From Brevibacillus fortis (GTDB lineage: Bacteria > Bacillota > Bacilli > Brevibacillales > Brevibacillaceae), in NCBI RefSeq assembly GCF_003013395.1, contig NZ_PXZM01000003.1, forward strand, positions 615,337-679,336: DNA of 64,000 nt, given 5' to 3'. Within the stretch, counting starts at the first letter, position 1; every line of letters begins with the position of its first letter. A program made the translations under genes and the position numbers. Below, piece after piece: positions 1-7,638 of this stretch. A model generated the notes under the pieces. That model made no database searches. It was not told the origin of the DNA and saw nothing but the letters and a program-made list of their open reading frames with translations.

Positions 1-854
1 CACCACTGCTCGAGAGGAACCCGCCTCATCAATTGAACGAAAAATTCCCACCAGTCGCCATGCGGCAAAAATTGTTCCATGACGAGTTGGTACATCTCTT
101 CCCAACGTATGGGCGGTGGTTGATGCAGCCATTGCTTCGTTCGATCGACGTCGAGTACAAGTTCTCGCCCGTCCCGTTGCACCAGGCCCAGTCTGAGAGC
201 AATATCAAGCACAACGGTCAAGGATAAGCCCTCTCTTTGTTCCTGATCGAGCGGTGGAATCACGATTCCCTTTACATGCTCGTCTGTCAGCGAGAGCAGT
301 GGTAGCATTTTTTGCGACATCCTGCGATGAATACTTCCTTTTTGCGTAATGGGAATTTGGTTGTCCCGTATAAACAACAGAAGCCCAAAAAGATCCAGCT
401 GTATCCCTCTGCCTGTTGATATATAATAAGGGAGCGTTTTTGAAAGAGAAACAAAAGCCTGAGAGCCTTCCGGCAGCATTTGATTCGTCAACTGCTCTCG
501 AACCTCTTGTGGCATTAAATAGCCGATCTCACTCCACATTTTCCGTACAGTCAAGATCAGTCCAAGCCGCCGCAATTTTGTCAAGCCGACTGACAGATGT
601 CTGTGCTCTTTTGCCGTTTCACGTTCCCAAGTTCGTTTGCTAAAAAAACCTCTCGTCGCTTTGGTTACGAAAAGCCGGATAACGGCTCGTTCCAACTCAT
701 CTGCCTGTTCCCACACTTGCCCAATAAAAACAGGGTCCAATAATCTCGCTGTTACATCTTGCTCTTCGGCAATCTGATATCGTTTGGTCTGTTCATGTAG
801 AATCGCTTGTCGCGTTGATTCGGACAGGTATTCCAGCGAATCCTTCACACGCAC
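1..854 (-). CDS. Unidentified protein, N-terminal part (gene runs off the left edge)
   Basis: An unbroken reading frame of 284 codons starts at a GTG at 854 and continues past base 1. The start is set by GAGGTG six bases upstream; an upstream ATG at 889 meets a stop within ten codons. The visible protein is soluble and rich in Leu, Arg and Glu. It has stretches resembling winged-helix modules, for example around TKLRRLGLILTVRKMW, and no signal peptide. It loosely resembles helicase-associated winged-helix proteins of Bacilli, but I do not recognise it firmly and the C-terminal half is missing. It is transcribed divergently from the PrcB-domain gene at 916. Confidence 0.75.
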   Translation of the reverse strand, partial: MRVKDSLEYLSESTRQAILHEQTKRYQIAEEQDVTARLLDPVFIGQVWEQADELERAVIRLFVTKATRGFFSKRTWERETAKEHRHLSVGLTKLRRLGLILTVRKMWSEIGYLMPQEVREQLTNQMLPEGSQAFVSLSKTLPYYISTGRGIQLDLFGLLLFIRDNQIPITQKGSIHRRMSQKMLPLLSLTDEHVKGIVIPPLDQEQREGLSLTVVLDIALRLGLVQRDGRELVLDVDRTKQWLHQPPPIRWEEMYQLVMEQFLPHGDWWEFFVQLMRRVPLEQW

Positions 855-915
855 GCCTGTCACCTCAGTCTATATGTTGTTCGATCCATTACTTTTACCT
901 ATTGGAGGGATCTTG

Positions 916-1356
916 ATGTTGCATGTATTTCCTAGTTTGCTTTTAACAGCAACCTTGGCTGTAACGGGTACACAAGTCTTGTCACCTCAACATCCTACCG
1001 TATCTGAGCCGGTGGCGAAAGAGGTTGCACAAGCAGATGTTGCATATGAAGCTGTGGCTGCTCCCTATCCGCCTGCCGTACAGGAAGCTTTGAAGAAGGT
1101 TCGAAAAAATGGCGGACACACAATTGTCCGTGGTAATGGAAAATCCTATGTAGTCGTAGGTGCGGGACAGCGCCCAACAGGAGGATATCGTTTAGTAGCG
1201 GACCAAGTCAAGCGGACAGGCCCTCATGCCTTTGCCGTACACGTTCGGGTACAAGCACCAGCTCCAGGTTCGATGAAAACGCAAGTCATCAGCTATCCGA
1301 CTTTGGTTATAGCCCTGCCAGACCAGCAAGCAAAAGTCAGTGTGCATATGCGCTAG
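916..1356 (+). CDS. Secreted protein with PrcB-type C-terminal domain
   Basis: 146 aa. ATG at 916 was chosen because GGAGGG lies just upstream; a longer in-frame extension to 784 would run into the divergent gene. Residues 1-20 form a signal peptide. From about residue 70 the protein shows the PrcB C-terminal pattern: VVVGAGQRPTGGY, then two beta strands ending in YPTLVIALP. PrcB-like domains occur in protease-complex subunits and in exported proteins of sporeformers; the molecular role is not known here. An intrinsic terminator follows. Confidence 0.75.
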   Translation: MLHVFPSLLLTATLAVTGTQVLSPQHPTVSEPVAKEVAQADVAYEAVAAPYPPAVQEALKKVRKNGGHTIVRGNGKSYVVVGAGQRPTGGYRLVADQVKRTGPHAFAVHVRVQAPAPGSMKTQVISYPTLVIALPDQQAKVSVHMR

Positions 1357-1370
1357 TCTATCCACGAAAA

Positions 1371-1416
1371 AAGCCGACAGTTCGAATGCCACAAGGCGTA
1401 TCGAAGTCGGCTTTTT
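1371..1416. terminator. Terminator between two convergent genes
   Basis: AAGCCGAC pairs with GTCGGCTT across an interrupted stem and is followed by six T on the + strand; on the - strand the A-rich flank also gives a U tract. It probably serves both convergent genes (ends at 1356 and 1445). Confidence 0.7.
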
Positions 1417-1444
1417 TCCTTTTCCCAACAATTACCCTCACTTG

Positions 1445-1864
1445 TCAGGGCTTTACCTCAATGGAAAAGCTCTCTGCAACACCATACGACTCGTGGTTAT
1501 TATGGGCCAGTTCTACCTTGACCTCATGCTTCCCAGCAGAGATATCCTTCAAGACATAGCTCGACTCAAATACTTTAGCGATCTTTTTGCCGTCGAGGTA
1601 CAGGTGAACATGCCCTTCCCCGTGCTTGTTTTCTTTCCCCATGTTTTCGAGGGAAAAGGAGAAGTTCGTAACAGCCAATTTGAGTTGCAAATCATCTTTC
1701 TCAAGGGTATGCGTCACAGCGAGTGTCGGCGCTGCATGATGAGCGTGCGATTCTTCTGCTACCACTTCGGTTTGCGCTTGTTGGTTCGCGTACACAAACC
1801 ATTCCACACCAGCCGCAATGGCAATCAATAGAAACAAGCGGAAAAGAAATCTTTTTGTTTTCAC
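1445..1864 (-). CDS. Membrane-anchored, histidine-containing exported protein of unknown function
   Basis: 139 aa from a GTG at 1864. An N-terminal segment (about residues 7-26, FLFRLFLLIAIAAG) looks like an uncleaved anchor or signal peptide. A His-rich patch (ESHAHHAA, about 38-45) and a further His cluster (GKENKHGEGHVHLYLDGKK) precede beta-rich sequence ending in a strand typical of immunoglobulin-like sandwich domains. Such proteins often sit near metal or copper functions, and this one lies 4 kb from the copper gene group, but that is inference. Convergent with the PrcB-domain gene. Confidence 0.7.
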   Translation of the reverse strand: MKTKRFLFRLFLLIAIAAGVEWFVYANQQAQTEVVAEESHAHHAAPTLAVTHTLEKDDLQLKLAVTNFSFSLENMGKENKHGEGHVHLYLDGKKIAKVFESSYVLKDISAGKHEVKVELAHNNHESYGVAESFSIEVKP

Positions 1865-2029
1865 CGGAGCTGCTCCCTTCCAAAATGAGTCTTACCCCAG
1901 TGTGCCCGACTCCTGATTGGTTCATTCATCCATTTTTGCATGATGATCTAACCTCTGTATCCATACATACTCAGCTTTCCAATAGGCAAAAGTAACCACA
2001 AGATACTTTGGGGAGGTCATTGACTGCGT

Positions 2030-3697
2030 ATGAATGGATGGAATGAAACTCTTTCTATTTTTGCTTTAGGAGGAGTATATGAAATCGGCAAAAACATGTA
2101 CGGAATTCAATGCGGGGATGAAATTGTCCTCATTGATTGTGGCTCGAAGTTTCCGGATGAGAGTTATTTAGGAATTGATCTGATCATACCGGACATTAGT
2201 TATCTGCTGGAAAATCAGGAAAAAGTCCGTGCCTTGATTGTCACGCATGGTCATGAGGATCACATCGGGGGCATTCCCTATTTTCTAAGACAGTTGAATG
2301 TCCCTGTTTACGGTAGCCGATTGACACTAGGACTAATCGAATTGAAGCTGAAAGAACATGATTTGCTTCATCAGACCACTCTCATCTCCATCGATCGTCA
2401 CTCTACCATTTCATTAGGATCGCTCACGATCAGCTTTTTTCAAACGAACCATAGCATTCCGGATTGCTTGGGTGTCGTGTTTGAGACAAAAGCAGGCTCC
2501 ATTGTGCATACGGGAGACTTTAAATTTGATCTGACGCCGGTGCATAAGCAATCCCCCGATTTGCACAGAATGGCTGAAATCGGACAGAAAGGTGTACTCG
2601 CCTTGTTGTCAGAAAGTACCAATGCAGAGCGTCCCGGTTTTACGCCATCGGAAAAACATGTGGGCGATCGTCTATTGGAAGCGTTCGGGAAAGCACAGCA
2701 GAAAATTTTTGTCTCGACGTTCGCCTCCAATGTGTACCGCCTGCAACAAGTCATCGATGCCGTAGAAGCGACGAATCGAAAGCTCGCTTTATTGGGCCGA
2801 AGTATGGTCAATGTGGTCAAAATCGCATCGGAACAAGGCTACTTACATATTCCAGAAGACATGCTGGTGGAAGTAGAAGAAGTGAGCGAGCTCGATCCAG
2901 GCCGTGTCGCTGTCCTATGCACCGGAAGCCAAGGCGAACCCATGGCCGCTTTATCTCGATTGTCGACCTCCGGGTATCGACACGTGAAAGTAGAACGCGG
3001 CGATACTGTCATCCTCTCTTCTTCCCCTATCCCGGGAAATGAACGGAATGTAGCACGCATCGTCGACAACTTGTTTATCATGGGCGCCAACGTTATTTAT
3101 GGCTCTGGGACAGGCATGCATGTGTCCGGTCATGGCTTCCAAGAAGAGTTGAAGCTCATGCTCACTCTCATGAAACCAACATACTTTATTCCCATTCACG
3201 GTGAGTATCGAATGCTCCATCAACATCGTCTGTTGGCTGAATCCGTCGGCGTTGATTTCGAGTCAATTTTTATCGTAAATAACGGAGATGTCGTGGATAT
3301 TCAGGATGGTGCGGCGGTGCAGGAAAGAAAAATCCCTGCCGGAAATACTTTGGTGGATGGTTTAGGAATCGGTGATGTAGGGAATGGAATATTACGGGAT
3401 CGCAAACATCTTTCGGAAGATGGCATTCTCGTGATCGTTGTGACGCGCAGTAAAACCGACGGCAAGATTTTGTCGGGTCCTGACCTTATTTCTCGCGGAT
3501 TCATTCATGCCCCGGAATCAGAGGGCCTGTTGGAAGAAGCGACTCGCCTTGCATCCGAGGTAATCACCAATTTGCAAGAAGCCAATGTGAGTCAGTGGAA
3601 CCGCCTGAAGCAAGGAATGCGGGAAGCGATTGGGAAATTCGTGTATGCCAAAACAAAGCGCAGACCCATGATTCTGCCGATTATTATGGATGTGTGA
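2030..3697 (+). CDS. rnjA: Ribonuclease J (metallo-beta-lactamase/beta-CASP nuclease)
   Basis: 555 aa, the same length as B. subtilis RNase J1 and J2. RNase J is a 5'-3' exoribonuclease and endonuclease central to mRNA decay and rRNA maturation in Firmicutes. The zinc-binding motif HGHEDHIGG is at residues 73-81; further family hallmarks are HTGDFKFD, the beta-CASP segment STFASN, LCTGSQGEPMAAL, PIHGEYRM, GPDLISRGF and the C-terminal KRRPMILPIIMDV. The start uses GGGAGGT twelve bases upstream, a little long. Which paralogue (J1, J2 or an extra copy) cannot be settled from this window, so the symbol is tentative. It appears monocistronic, with its own terminator. Confidence 0.93.
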   Translation: MNGWNETLSIFALGGVYEIGKNMYGIQCGDEIVLIDCGSKFPDESYLGIDLIIPDISYLLENQEKVRALIVTHGHEDHIGGIPYFLRQLNVPVYGSRLTLGLIELKLKEHDLLHQTTLISIDRHSTISLGSLTISFFQTNHSIPDCLGVVFETKAGSIVHTGDFKFDLTPVHKQSPDLHRMAEIGQKGVLALLSESTNAERPGFTPSEKHVGDRLLEAFGKAQQKIFVSTFASNVYRLQQVIDAVEATNRKLALLGRSMVNVVKIASEQGYLHIPEDMLVEVEEVSELDPGRVAVLCTGSQGEPMAALSRLSTSGYRHVKVERGDTVILSSSPIPGNERNVARIVDNLFIMGANVIYGSGTGMHVSGHGFQEELKLMLTLMKPTYFIPIHGEYRMLHQHRLLAESVGVDFESIFIVNNGDVVDIQDGAAVQERKIPAGNTLVDGLGIGDVGNGILRDRKHLSEDGILVIVVTRSKTDGKILSGPDLISRGFIHAPESEGLLEEATRLASEVITNLQEANVSQWNRLKQGMREAIGKFVYAKTKRRPMILPIIMDV

Positions 3698-3791
3698 GGG
3701 AAAAGCCTTCTTTATGAGGGCTTTTCTAGCATGATATTTTCAATCTTGGGGTGATTTGAAATGGTAAAAATGGTTAGACTTTTTACGTGCC
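3698..3791 (+). repeat. Direct repeat, copy 1 (terminator, leader and start of the next gene)
   Basis: This stretch, from GGGAAAAGCCTTCTTT through the intergenic region, ribosome binding site and first ten codons of the 3761 gene, recurs almost unchanged at 4616-4710. It marks a tandem gene duplication that also copied the terminator. Confidence 0.9.
3701..3725 (+). terminator. Terminator of RNase J gene
   Basis: AAAAGCC pairs with GGCTTTT, directly after the rnj stop codon. The same element is present in copy 2 at 4619-4644. Confidence 0.75.
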
Positions 3792-4612
3792 TTCTTGCAA
3801 TCTTTTTTATTTTCTTTGCTTTGGTTCCAGTGTCTGAAGGGGCTTATCTAAAACCAAACTATACTTTTGCATTAGGGAAAGAGGCAGAACTCAAAGCAAA
3901 TGTCATTAGAGATTCAATGATTTATGGAGGATCAGAGGAAACCAGTTTTTTTATTAATGCCCTATTCCTTAATCAAGGTGAAGCAACCGCTACAAATTTT
4001 AAATACTCAGGCCTCTCATTTACGGACAGAAACGGAATGGTTCACTTCTACCCCGAAACTAGCCATACTGTTATCAATTCGTCGTTGAAGCTAGAGCCGG
4101 GACAGTTTGTAGAAGCAAGATTTGAACTACCCTTTGATTTTATCGATTCTAGGTTTAAGAACTTGAAAGACATCAGAAAAATTAGTATAGACTTTATCCA
4201 CGATAACGCTGCTCCTTATAAAGACGACTCAGCAGTGATTGTTACCGTAAATAATAAAAAGCTTGTGCAACAAACCTTTGTTGAAAATGATGTCACTTAT
4301 GTTTCCCTTCGCGAGTTAGCCGGCGTTATTGGTGCTACTATCCAGTGGAATGATCCTACCCAAACGGCAACGCTCATCCTGAGAGACAACTTCATGGAAT
4401 ACGATAGAAAAATAGTCATACCGGTTGGCAGTGATCGCTTTATTGATGAAGGTCGCGAAACTACTGTGTCGGGAATAGCGAAGCTGTACAATAACACCAC
4501 TCTGGTTGTACCTTTACGAGATATTGTAGAAATGCTTGATTACTATGTTGTTTTTGAACATAAAGGGGGTCAGAAAACCGTCATCGTCGTTCCGAATAAT
4601 CTTTACAGATGA
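3761..4612 (+). CDS. Secreted protein with copper-amine-oxidase-N-terminal-like domain (copy 1, shortened)
   Basis: 283 aa. ATG at 3761 follows GGGGTG with eight-base spacing. A signal peptide (residues 1-27, VRLFTCLLAIFFIFFA) is followed by a beta-rich domain starting GAYLKPNYTF. The C-terminal half, from VTVNNKKLVQQTF, matches the 'copper amine oxidase N-terminal domain' repeat common in secreted and S-layer-associated proteins of Brevibacillus and Paenibacillus; VTYVSLRELAGVIGATIQW is typical. It is a paralogue of the 4680 gene but lacks about 100 residues right after the signal peptide (residue 27 here aligns with 127 there). Despite the domain name, these proteins are not known amine oxidases. 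Composition is AT-richer than the neighbours. Confidence 0.85.
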   Translation: MVKMVRLFTCLLAIFFIFFALVPVSEGAYLKPNYTFALGKEAELKANVIRDSMIYGGSEETSFFINALFLNQGEATATNFKYSGLSFTDRNGMVHFYPETSHTVINSSLKLEPGQFVEARFELPFDFIDSRFKNLKDIRKISIDFIHDNAAPYKDDSAVIVTVNNKKLVQQTFVENDVTYVSLRELAGVIGATIQWNDPTQTATLILRDNFMEYDRKIVIPVGSDRFIDEGRETTVSGIAKLYNNTTLVVPLRDIVEMLDYYVVFEHKGGQKTVIVVPNNLYR

Positions 4613-4615
4613 GTA

Positions 4616-4710
4616 GGGAAAAGCCTTCTTTCTTGAAGGCTTTTCTAACATGATATTTTCAATCTTGGGGTGATTTGAAATGGGGAAGATGGTTAGACTT
4701 TTTACGTGCC
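4616..4710 (+). repeat. Direct repeat, copy 2
   Basis: Near-identical to 3698-3791, including the hairpin, the ATGATATTTTCAATCTTGGG leader and the start of the coding sequence. Differences are few (for example TTATGA versus TTCTTGA in the hairpin loop), suggesting a fairly recent duplication. Confidence 0.9.
4619..4644 (+). terminator. Terminator between the two paralogues
   Basis: AAAAGCCTTC pairs perfectly with GAAGGCTTTT around a six-base loop. It is the duplicated form of the RNase J terminator. Confidence 0.8.
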
Positions 4711-5795
4711 TTGCTTTCACCTTTTTTATTTTCTTTGCATCAATTCCAGTGTCCTATGCATCTTTTGAGAAGAATCCTTTGCAGTTTGAATTGACCGAAT
4801 TAAAGTTCTCGACAAGGGAGAATGGGAGTCACTATGCACATGGTTATTTGAGTTGGGGCAATGTTAGTCCCTATGAAATATTGGACCTTTCTGGGAAACT
4901 TGAACTGCATAATAAAAATGGAAAAAAAATAAGTATAGACTCTGAGCTTCTTGAAATTCAAAGCCAAGTAATGTATCCAGGAAATAACCTGTTAGGGGGA
5001 AAAAATAGTATTTATTTTGATCTTGTTCCTTCAGTTACAAAAGCTTCAGATTTGACTGGTGCTTACTTAAAGCCTACATATACGTTTACACTTGGGAGCA
5101 AAGCAGAGCTTAGTCCAGGCATATATACGGAAACAACCTCTATTGAAGTTACAGACACTCATTATATTGAAAATATGATTGTGATGAATCGGGGAGAGGC
5201 AACAGCGGTTAACCTTACATACTCTGGATTGGAGATTTTAAACTACGAAGAAACTAGATTATTATATCCCGAGAATACCCACCCTGTTATCAATGCGTCA
5301 CTTCGCTTAGAGCCAGGACACTTTGTAAGAACATCATTTAAAATACCACTCGACCTTTTAAAATCCAAGTTCACAAACTTTGATGACTTGATCGTTAGGA
5401 TACAAACCGATTCCCAAAGCACGGCTCCTTATGCAGAAGCGCTGAACGTGACCGTAAATAATCAAAAGCTGGTGAATCAAACCTTTACTGAAAATGATGT
5501 CACCTATGTATCGCTTCGCGAACTAGCAAAAGCGCTTGGTGCCACCATTCAATGGGACGATCCAACTCAGACTGCAACACTCAAACAAGGAGATTCGACC
5601 ATAACGCTTCCAGTCGGAAGTAATCGATTCCTTCTTAATGGGAGCCAAGTAACTGCATCTGCAAAAGCAAAGCTGTACAATAATACCATCCTTGTTGTAC
5701 CGTTGCGAGATATTTCCGAAATGCTTAATTGCTCTATTTATTTCGATCATATATGGGGATTGAAATCTGTCACAGTCATACCACCACTCCCTTGA
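4680..5795 (+). CDS. Secreted protein with copper-amine-oxidase-N-terminal-like domain (copy 2, full length)
   Basis: 371 aa with a signal peptide (residues 1-28). An extra beta-rich domain (about 30-125, beginning FEKNPLQFELTEL) resembles DUF4352-type modules. Next comes the segment shared with copy 1 (GAYLKPTYTF, from 127), then the C-terminal copper-amine-oxidase-like domain (VTVNNQKLVNQTF, VTYVSLRELAKALGATIQW, ending in LVVPLRDISEML). It probably acts at the cell surface; ligand and partners are unknown. Start and ribosome binding site are identical in layout to copy 1, so both may be expressed independently. A strong terminator follows. Confidence 0.85.
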   Translation: MGKMVRLFTCLAFTFFIFFASIPVSYASFEKNPLQFELTELKFSTRENGSHYAHGYLSWGNVSPYEILDLSGKLELHNKNGKKISIDSELLEIQSQVMYPGNNLLGGKNSIYFDLVPSVTKASDLTGAYLKPTYTFTLGSKAELSPGIYTETTSIEVTDTHYIENMIVMNRGEATAVNLTYSGLEILNYEETRLLYPENTHPVINASLRLEPGHFVRTSFKIPLDLLKSKFTNFDDLIVRIQTDSQSTAPYAEALNVTVNNQKLVNQTFTENDVTYVSLRELAKALGATIQWDDPTQTATLKQGDSTITLPVGSNRFLLNGSQVTASAKAKLYNNTILVVPLRDISEMLNCSIYFDHIWGLKSVTVIPPLP

Positions 5796-5807
5796 AGTCA
5801 ACGAAAA

Positions 5808-5827
5808 AGAGAGCCCACCAGCTCTCT
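5808..5827. terminator. Bidirectional terminator
   Basis: AGAGAGC-CCACCA-GCTCTCT with a T run on the + strand and an A run on its left that gives a U run on the - strand. It separates two convergent genes (5795 and 5861). Confidence 0.8.
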
Positions 5828-5860
5828 TTTTTTCCCTCAAATTGTGTCTTGTCACACCCC

Positions 5861-6550
5861 TTACCAAAATGCCATAAAGTCCGAAATACCGAGCAGGACG
5901 AACACGATTCCAGCTAACTTCTGCGTTAACGTACCCCATGTCCTCGTTTTGTTCATGAGAGAAGGACTATCACTTGCAACAGCAAGCAGCAGTAGAACGA
6001 TGAGCAGCGGCAGCGCCGTACCAAGTGCAAATACTGTGGGAATGATCGGCCCGAAAGAGCTGGCGAACATCAGTGGCATCGTCAGTCCAAAAAAGAGCCA
6101 AAACATCGTCGAACAAAACCCGAGGGAAAAGGCAACGCCAAGCCAAAAGGATTGTGTCTTTCCTTCAAATCGCTCAGAAAAACGCTTGATTTTTTCCTCG
6201 AATGATTGTGTATGTAGAAAGGGCAGTCGAATCCATCCAAGTAAGAACAGTCCAATCAGTATAAACATCGGTGCCAGTAATTTTCTCGCCCACTGAAACA
6301 AGGGAATCGCTTGGGTAGAGAGCTGTTCGCCAAACCCAAATACGATTGCTCCCAAAGCGGAATACACGACTGCTTTACCAAGGATGAACATCCATACATG
6401 ACTGCGAAAGCCAGCTTGGACAAAGACATTCTTCCCGAACACCGTAAAAGCAGCGACATTCCCTGATAGCTGGCACGGTGCAAACGCCCCGACTACCCCG
6501 AGCAGCAATGCCCCAATCAACGGTGCTTGCTCGCCCATTCCGTAATACAA
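5861..6550 (-). CDS. CcdA/DsbD-like (TauE/SafE-annotated) membrane protein, start uncertain
   Basis: About 229 aa with six predicted membrane helices. Two conserved half-site cysteines stand in GAFAPCQLSGN and LGFCSTMFWLFFG, the arrangement of CcdA/DsbD-type thiol-electron transporters and of the 'urease accessory UreH-like' family near copper genes. It follows the cupredoxin gene by about 50 bases and probably forms an operon with it. The start is odd: a good AAAGGAG site precedes ATG at 6582, but that ATG is two bases out of frame. Usable in-frame starts are only TTG 6550 or ATG 6538, neither with a clear ribosome binding site. See findings. Confidence 0.8.
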   Translation of the reverse strand: MYYGMGEQAPLIGALLLGVVGAFAPCQLSGNVAAFTVFGKNVFVQAGFRSHVWMFILGKAVVYSALGAIVFGFGEQLSTQAIPLFQWARKLLAPMFILIGLFLLGWIRLPFLHTQSFEEKIKRFSERFEGKTQSFWLGVAFSLGFCSTMFWLFFGLTMPLMFASSFGPIIPTVFALGTALPLLIVLLLLAVASDSPSLMNKTRTWGTLTQKLAGIVFVLLGISDFMAFW

Positions 6551-6598
6551 ATCGGAAAAGGGCTTGCTGATCCATGCGCCATTCGCCTCTCCTTTGCT

Positions 6599-7480
6599 TC
6601 ATCCCGTCACTTGCAAGCGTCCCATCATGCCACTTTCTTTGTGTCCAGGGATCGTACAATAAAATTCATAGCTTCCTTCTTCCAATGCCTTCCACACAGT
6701 TTCAACAGACTCTCCTGGCTTGGCGTGCAAATGAACCACGCCCTCAGCCTTTGCTTCATGATGATGCTCCCTGCTCGATTCTGAAATCGTAACGATTTTT
6801 CCATGGGACACAACCTCAATATCGTGCTCTACATTGCCATCATTTTGAAAGACGACTTTGATCTCCGTATTTTTTTTCACGGTAAATTGGTTCGGTTGAT
6901 AGGAAAAGTCGACGGCTGTGAGATTGATTTCTGTTGCGCGATCGCCTGCATACAGAGCCGGGGATGGAAACGGTAATGATTGGAACCAGAAGAAGACGGC
7001 AAGCAGCAACACAGCTGGAGTGCCTGGATGATGAAAAAAGGAGGACCACTTCGTTTCTTTTTTATTGGAATCAATCAGCTTGGCTACGAGCAGCATACAT
7101 ACGGTATAGAGCATGACGAAAACAAACAAGAGAGGCTCTACTTTTTCACCCGGAACCATCTCTCCCAGCATGGCGCCCATCATCCCGCCCATGACACCCG
7201 ATAAGATTCCTTCCACAATACTCAGGATCGACAAGGGAACCCCTAGCAGAAAACCAGACAGTCCACCTGCCAGCATTCCCCACATGGTGGATACATAAAG
7301 GTCTCCCCTGTAAACATCGCCCAGGATCAACCCACCGATCAACCCAATCAACATACTGACCGACATCGTGCTCATCATACCTTGCATATGATCGATTCCC
7401 TGCTTTCGTCGCCATATAAACCATGTGAAGCTAACGTAAGCAAAACCGACGTAGATCAGGACCTGATACACCGCGCTCAA
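6599..7480 (-). CDS. Membrane-anchored cupredoxin-domain protein
   Basis: 293 aa from a TTG at 7480 behind GGGGGTGG. The N-terminal 150 residues hold several hydrophobic, Gly/Met-rich helices (GGMMGAMLGEMVPG between two of them) and one more helix near 155. The C-terminal 120 residues form a plastocyanin/azurin-like cupredoxin fold. The type-1 copper ligands can be placed: His in VEHDIEV, then Cys, His and Met in FYCTIPGHKESGMMG. It probably carries electrons or copper on the outer face of the membrane and works with the downstream CcdA-like protein. The promoter contains a perfect inverted repeat. Confidence 0.87.
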   Translation of the reverse strand: MSAVYQVLIYVGFAYVSFTWFIWRRKQGIDHMQGMMSTMSVSMLIGLIGGLILGDVYRGDLYVSTMWGMLAGGLSGFLLGVPLSILSIVEGILSGVMGGMMGAMLGEMVPGEKVEPLLFVFVMLYTVCMLLVAKLIDSNKKETKWSSFFHHPGTPAVLLLAVFFWFQSLPFPSPALYAGDRATEINLTAVDFSYQPNQFTVKKNTEIKVVFQNDGNVEHDIEVVSHGKIVTISESSREHHHEAKAEGVVHLHAKPGESVETVWKALEEGSYEFYCTIPGHKESGMMGRLQVTG

Positions 7481-7507
7481 GATACCACCCCCGAGTATAT
7501 TCCCCTC

Positions 7508-7543
7508 ATTGTAAAGTATGTCCTACGCCAACAAAATAGGACA
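7508..7543 (-). promoter_or_regulatory. Promoter and inverted-repeat operator of the cupredoxin operon
   Basis: On the - strand: TGTCCTA, eleven bases, TAGGACA (7519-7543), with a candidate -35 TTTTGT lying between the arms, and TACAAT (-10, 7508-7513) 17 bases further. The 7-bp perfect repeat around the -35 box is the layout of a repressor operator; the regulator is not identified. Confidence 0.55.
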
Positions 7544-7555
7544 AAGCGAACAAGA

Positions 7556-7578
7556 AAAGGACATCCTCGTTGGATGTA
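7556..7578 (-). terminator. Likely terminator of the small reductase gene
   Basis: ACATCC-AACGA-GGATGT followed by CCTTTTCTTG on the - strand, about 60 bases downstream of the stop at 7639. Confidence 0.5.
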
Positions 7579-7638
7579 TGGGTGAGAGGGATGATACAGA
7601 CTCTCATGGATCGGTCCGATCTCGACGATCTTCCCTTG

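Noticed and set aside
416..643. + strand open frame of 75 codons
   Set aside because: Lies opposite the long unbroken frame 1-854 on the - strand.
1340..1831. + strand open frame of 163 codons
   Set aside because: Antisense to the exported protein at 1445-1864 and overlaps the terminator at 1371-1416.
6375..6659. - strand frame with good ATG 6575 near AGAGG
   Set aside because: Overlaps the CcdA-like gene in another frame and has no family resemblance; the membrane protein frame carries the conserved Cys motifs.
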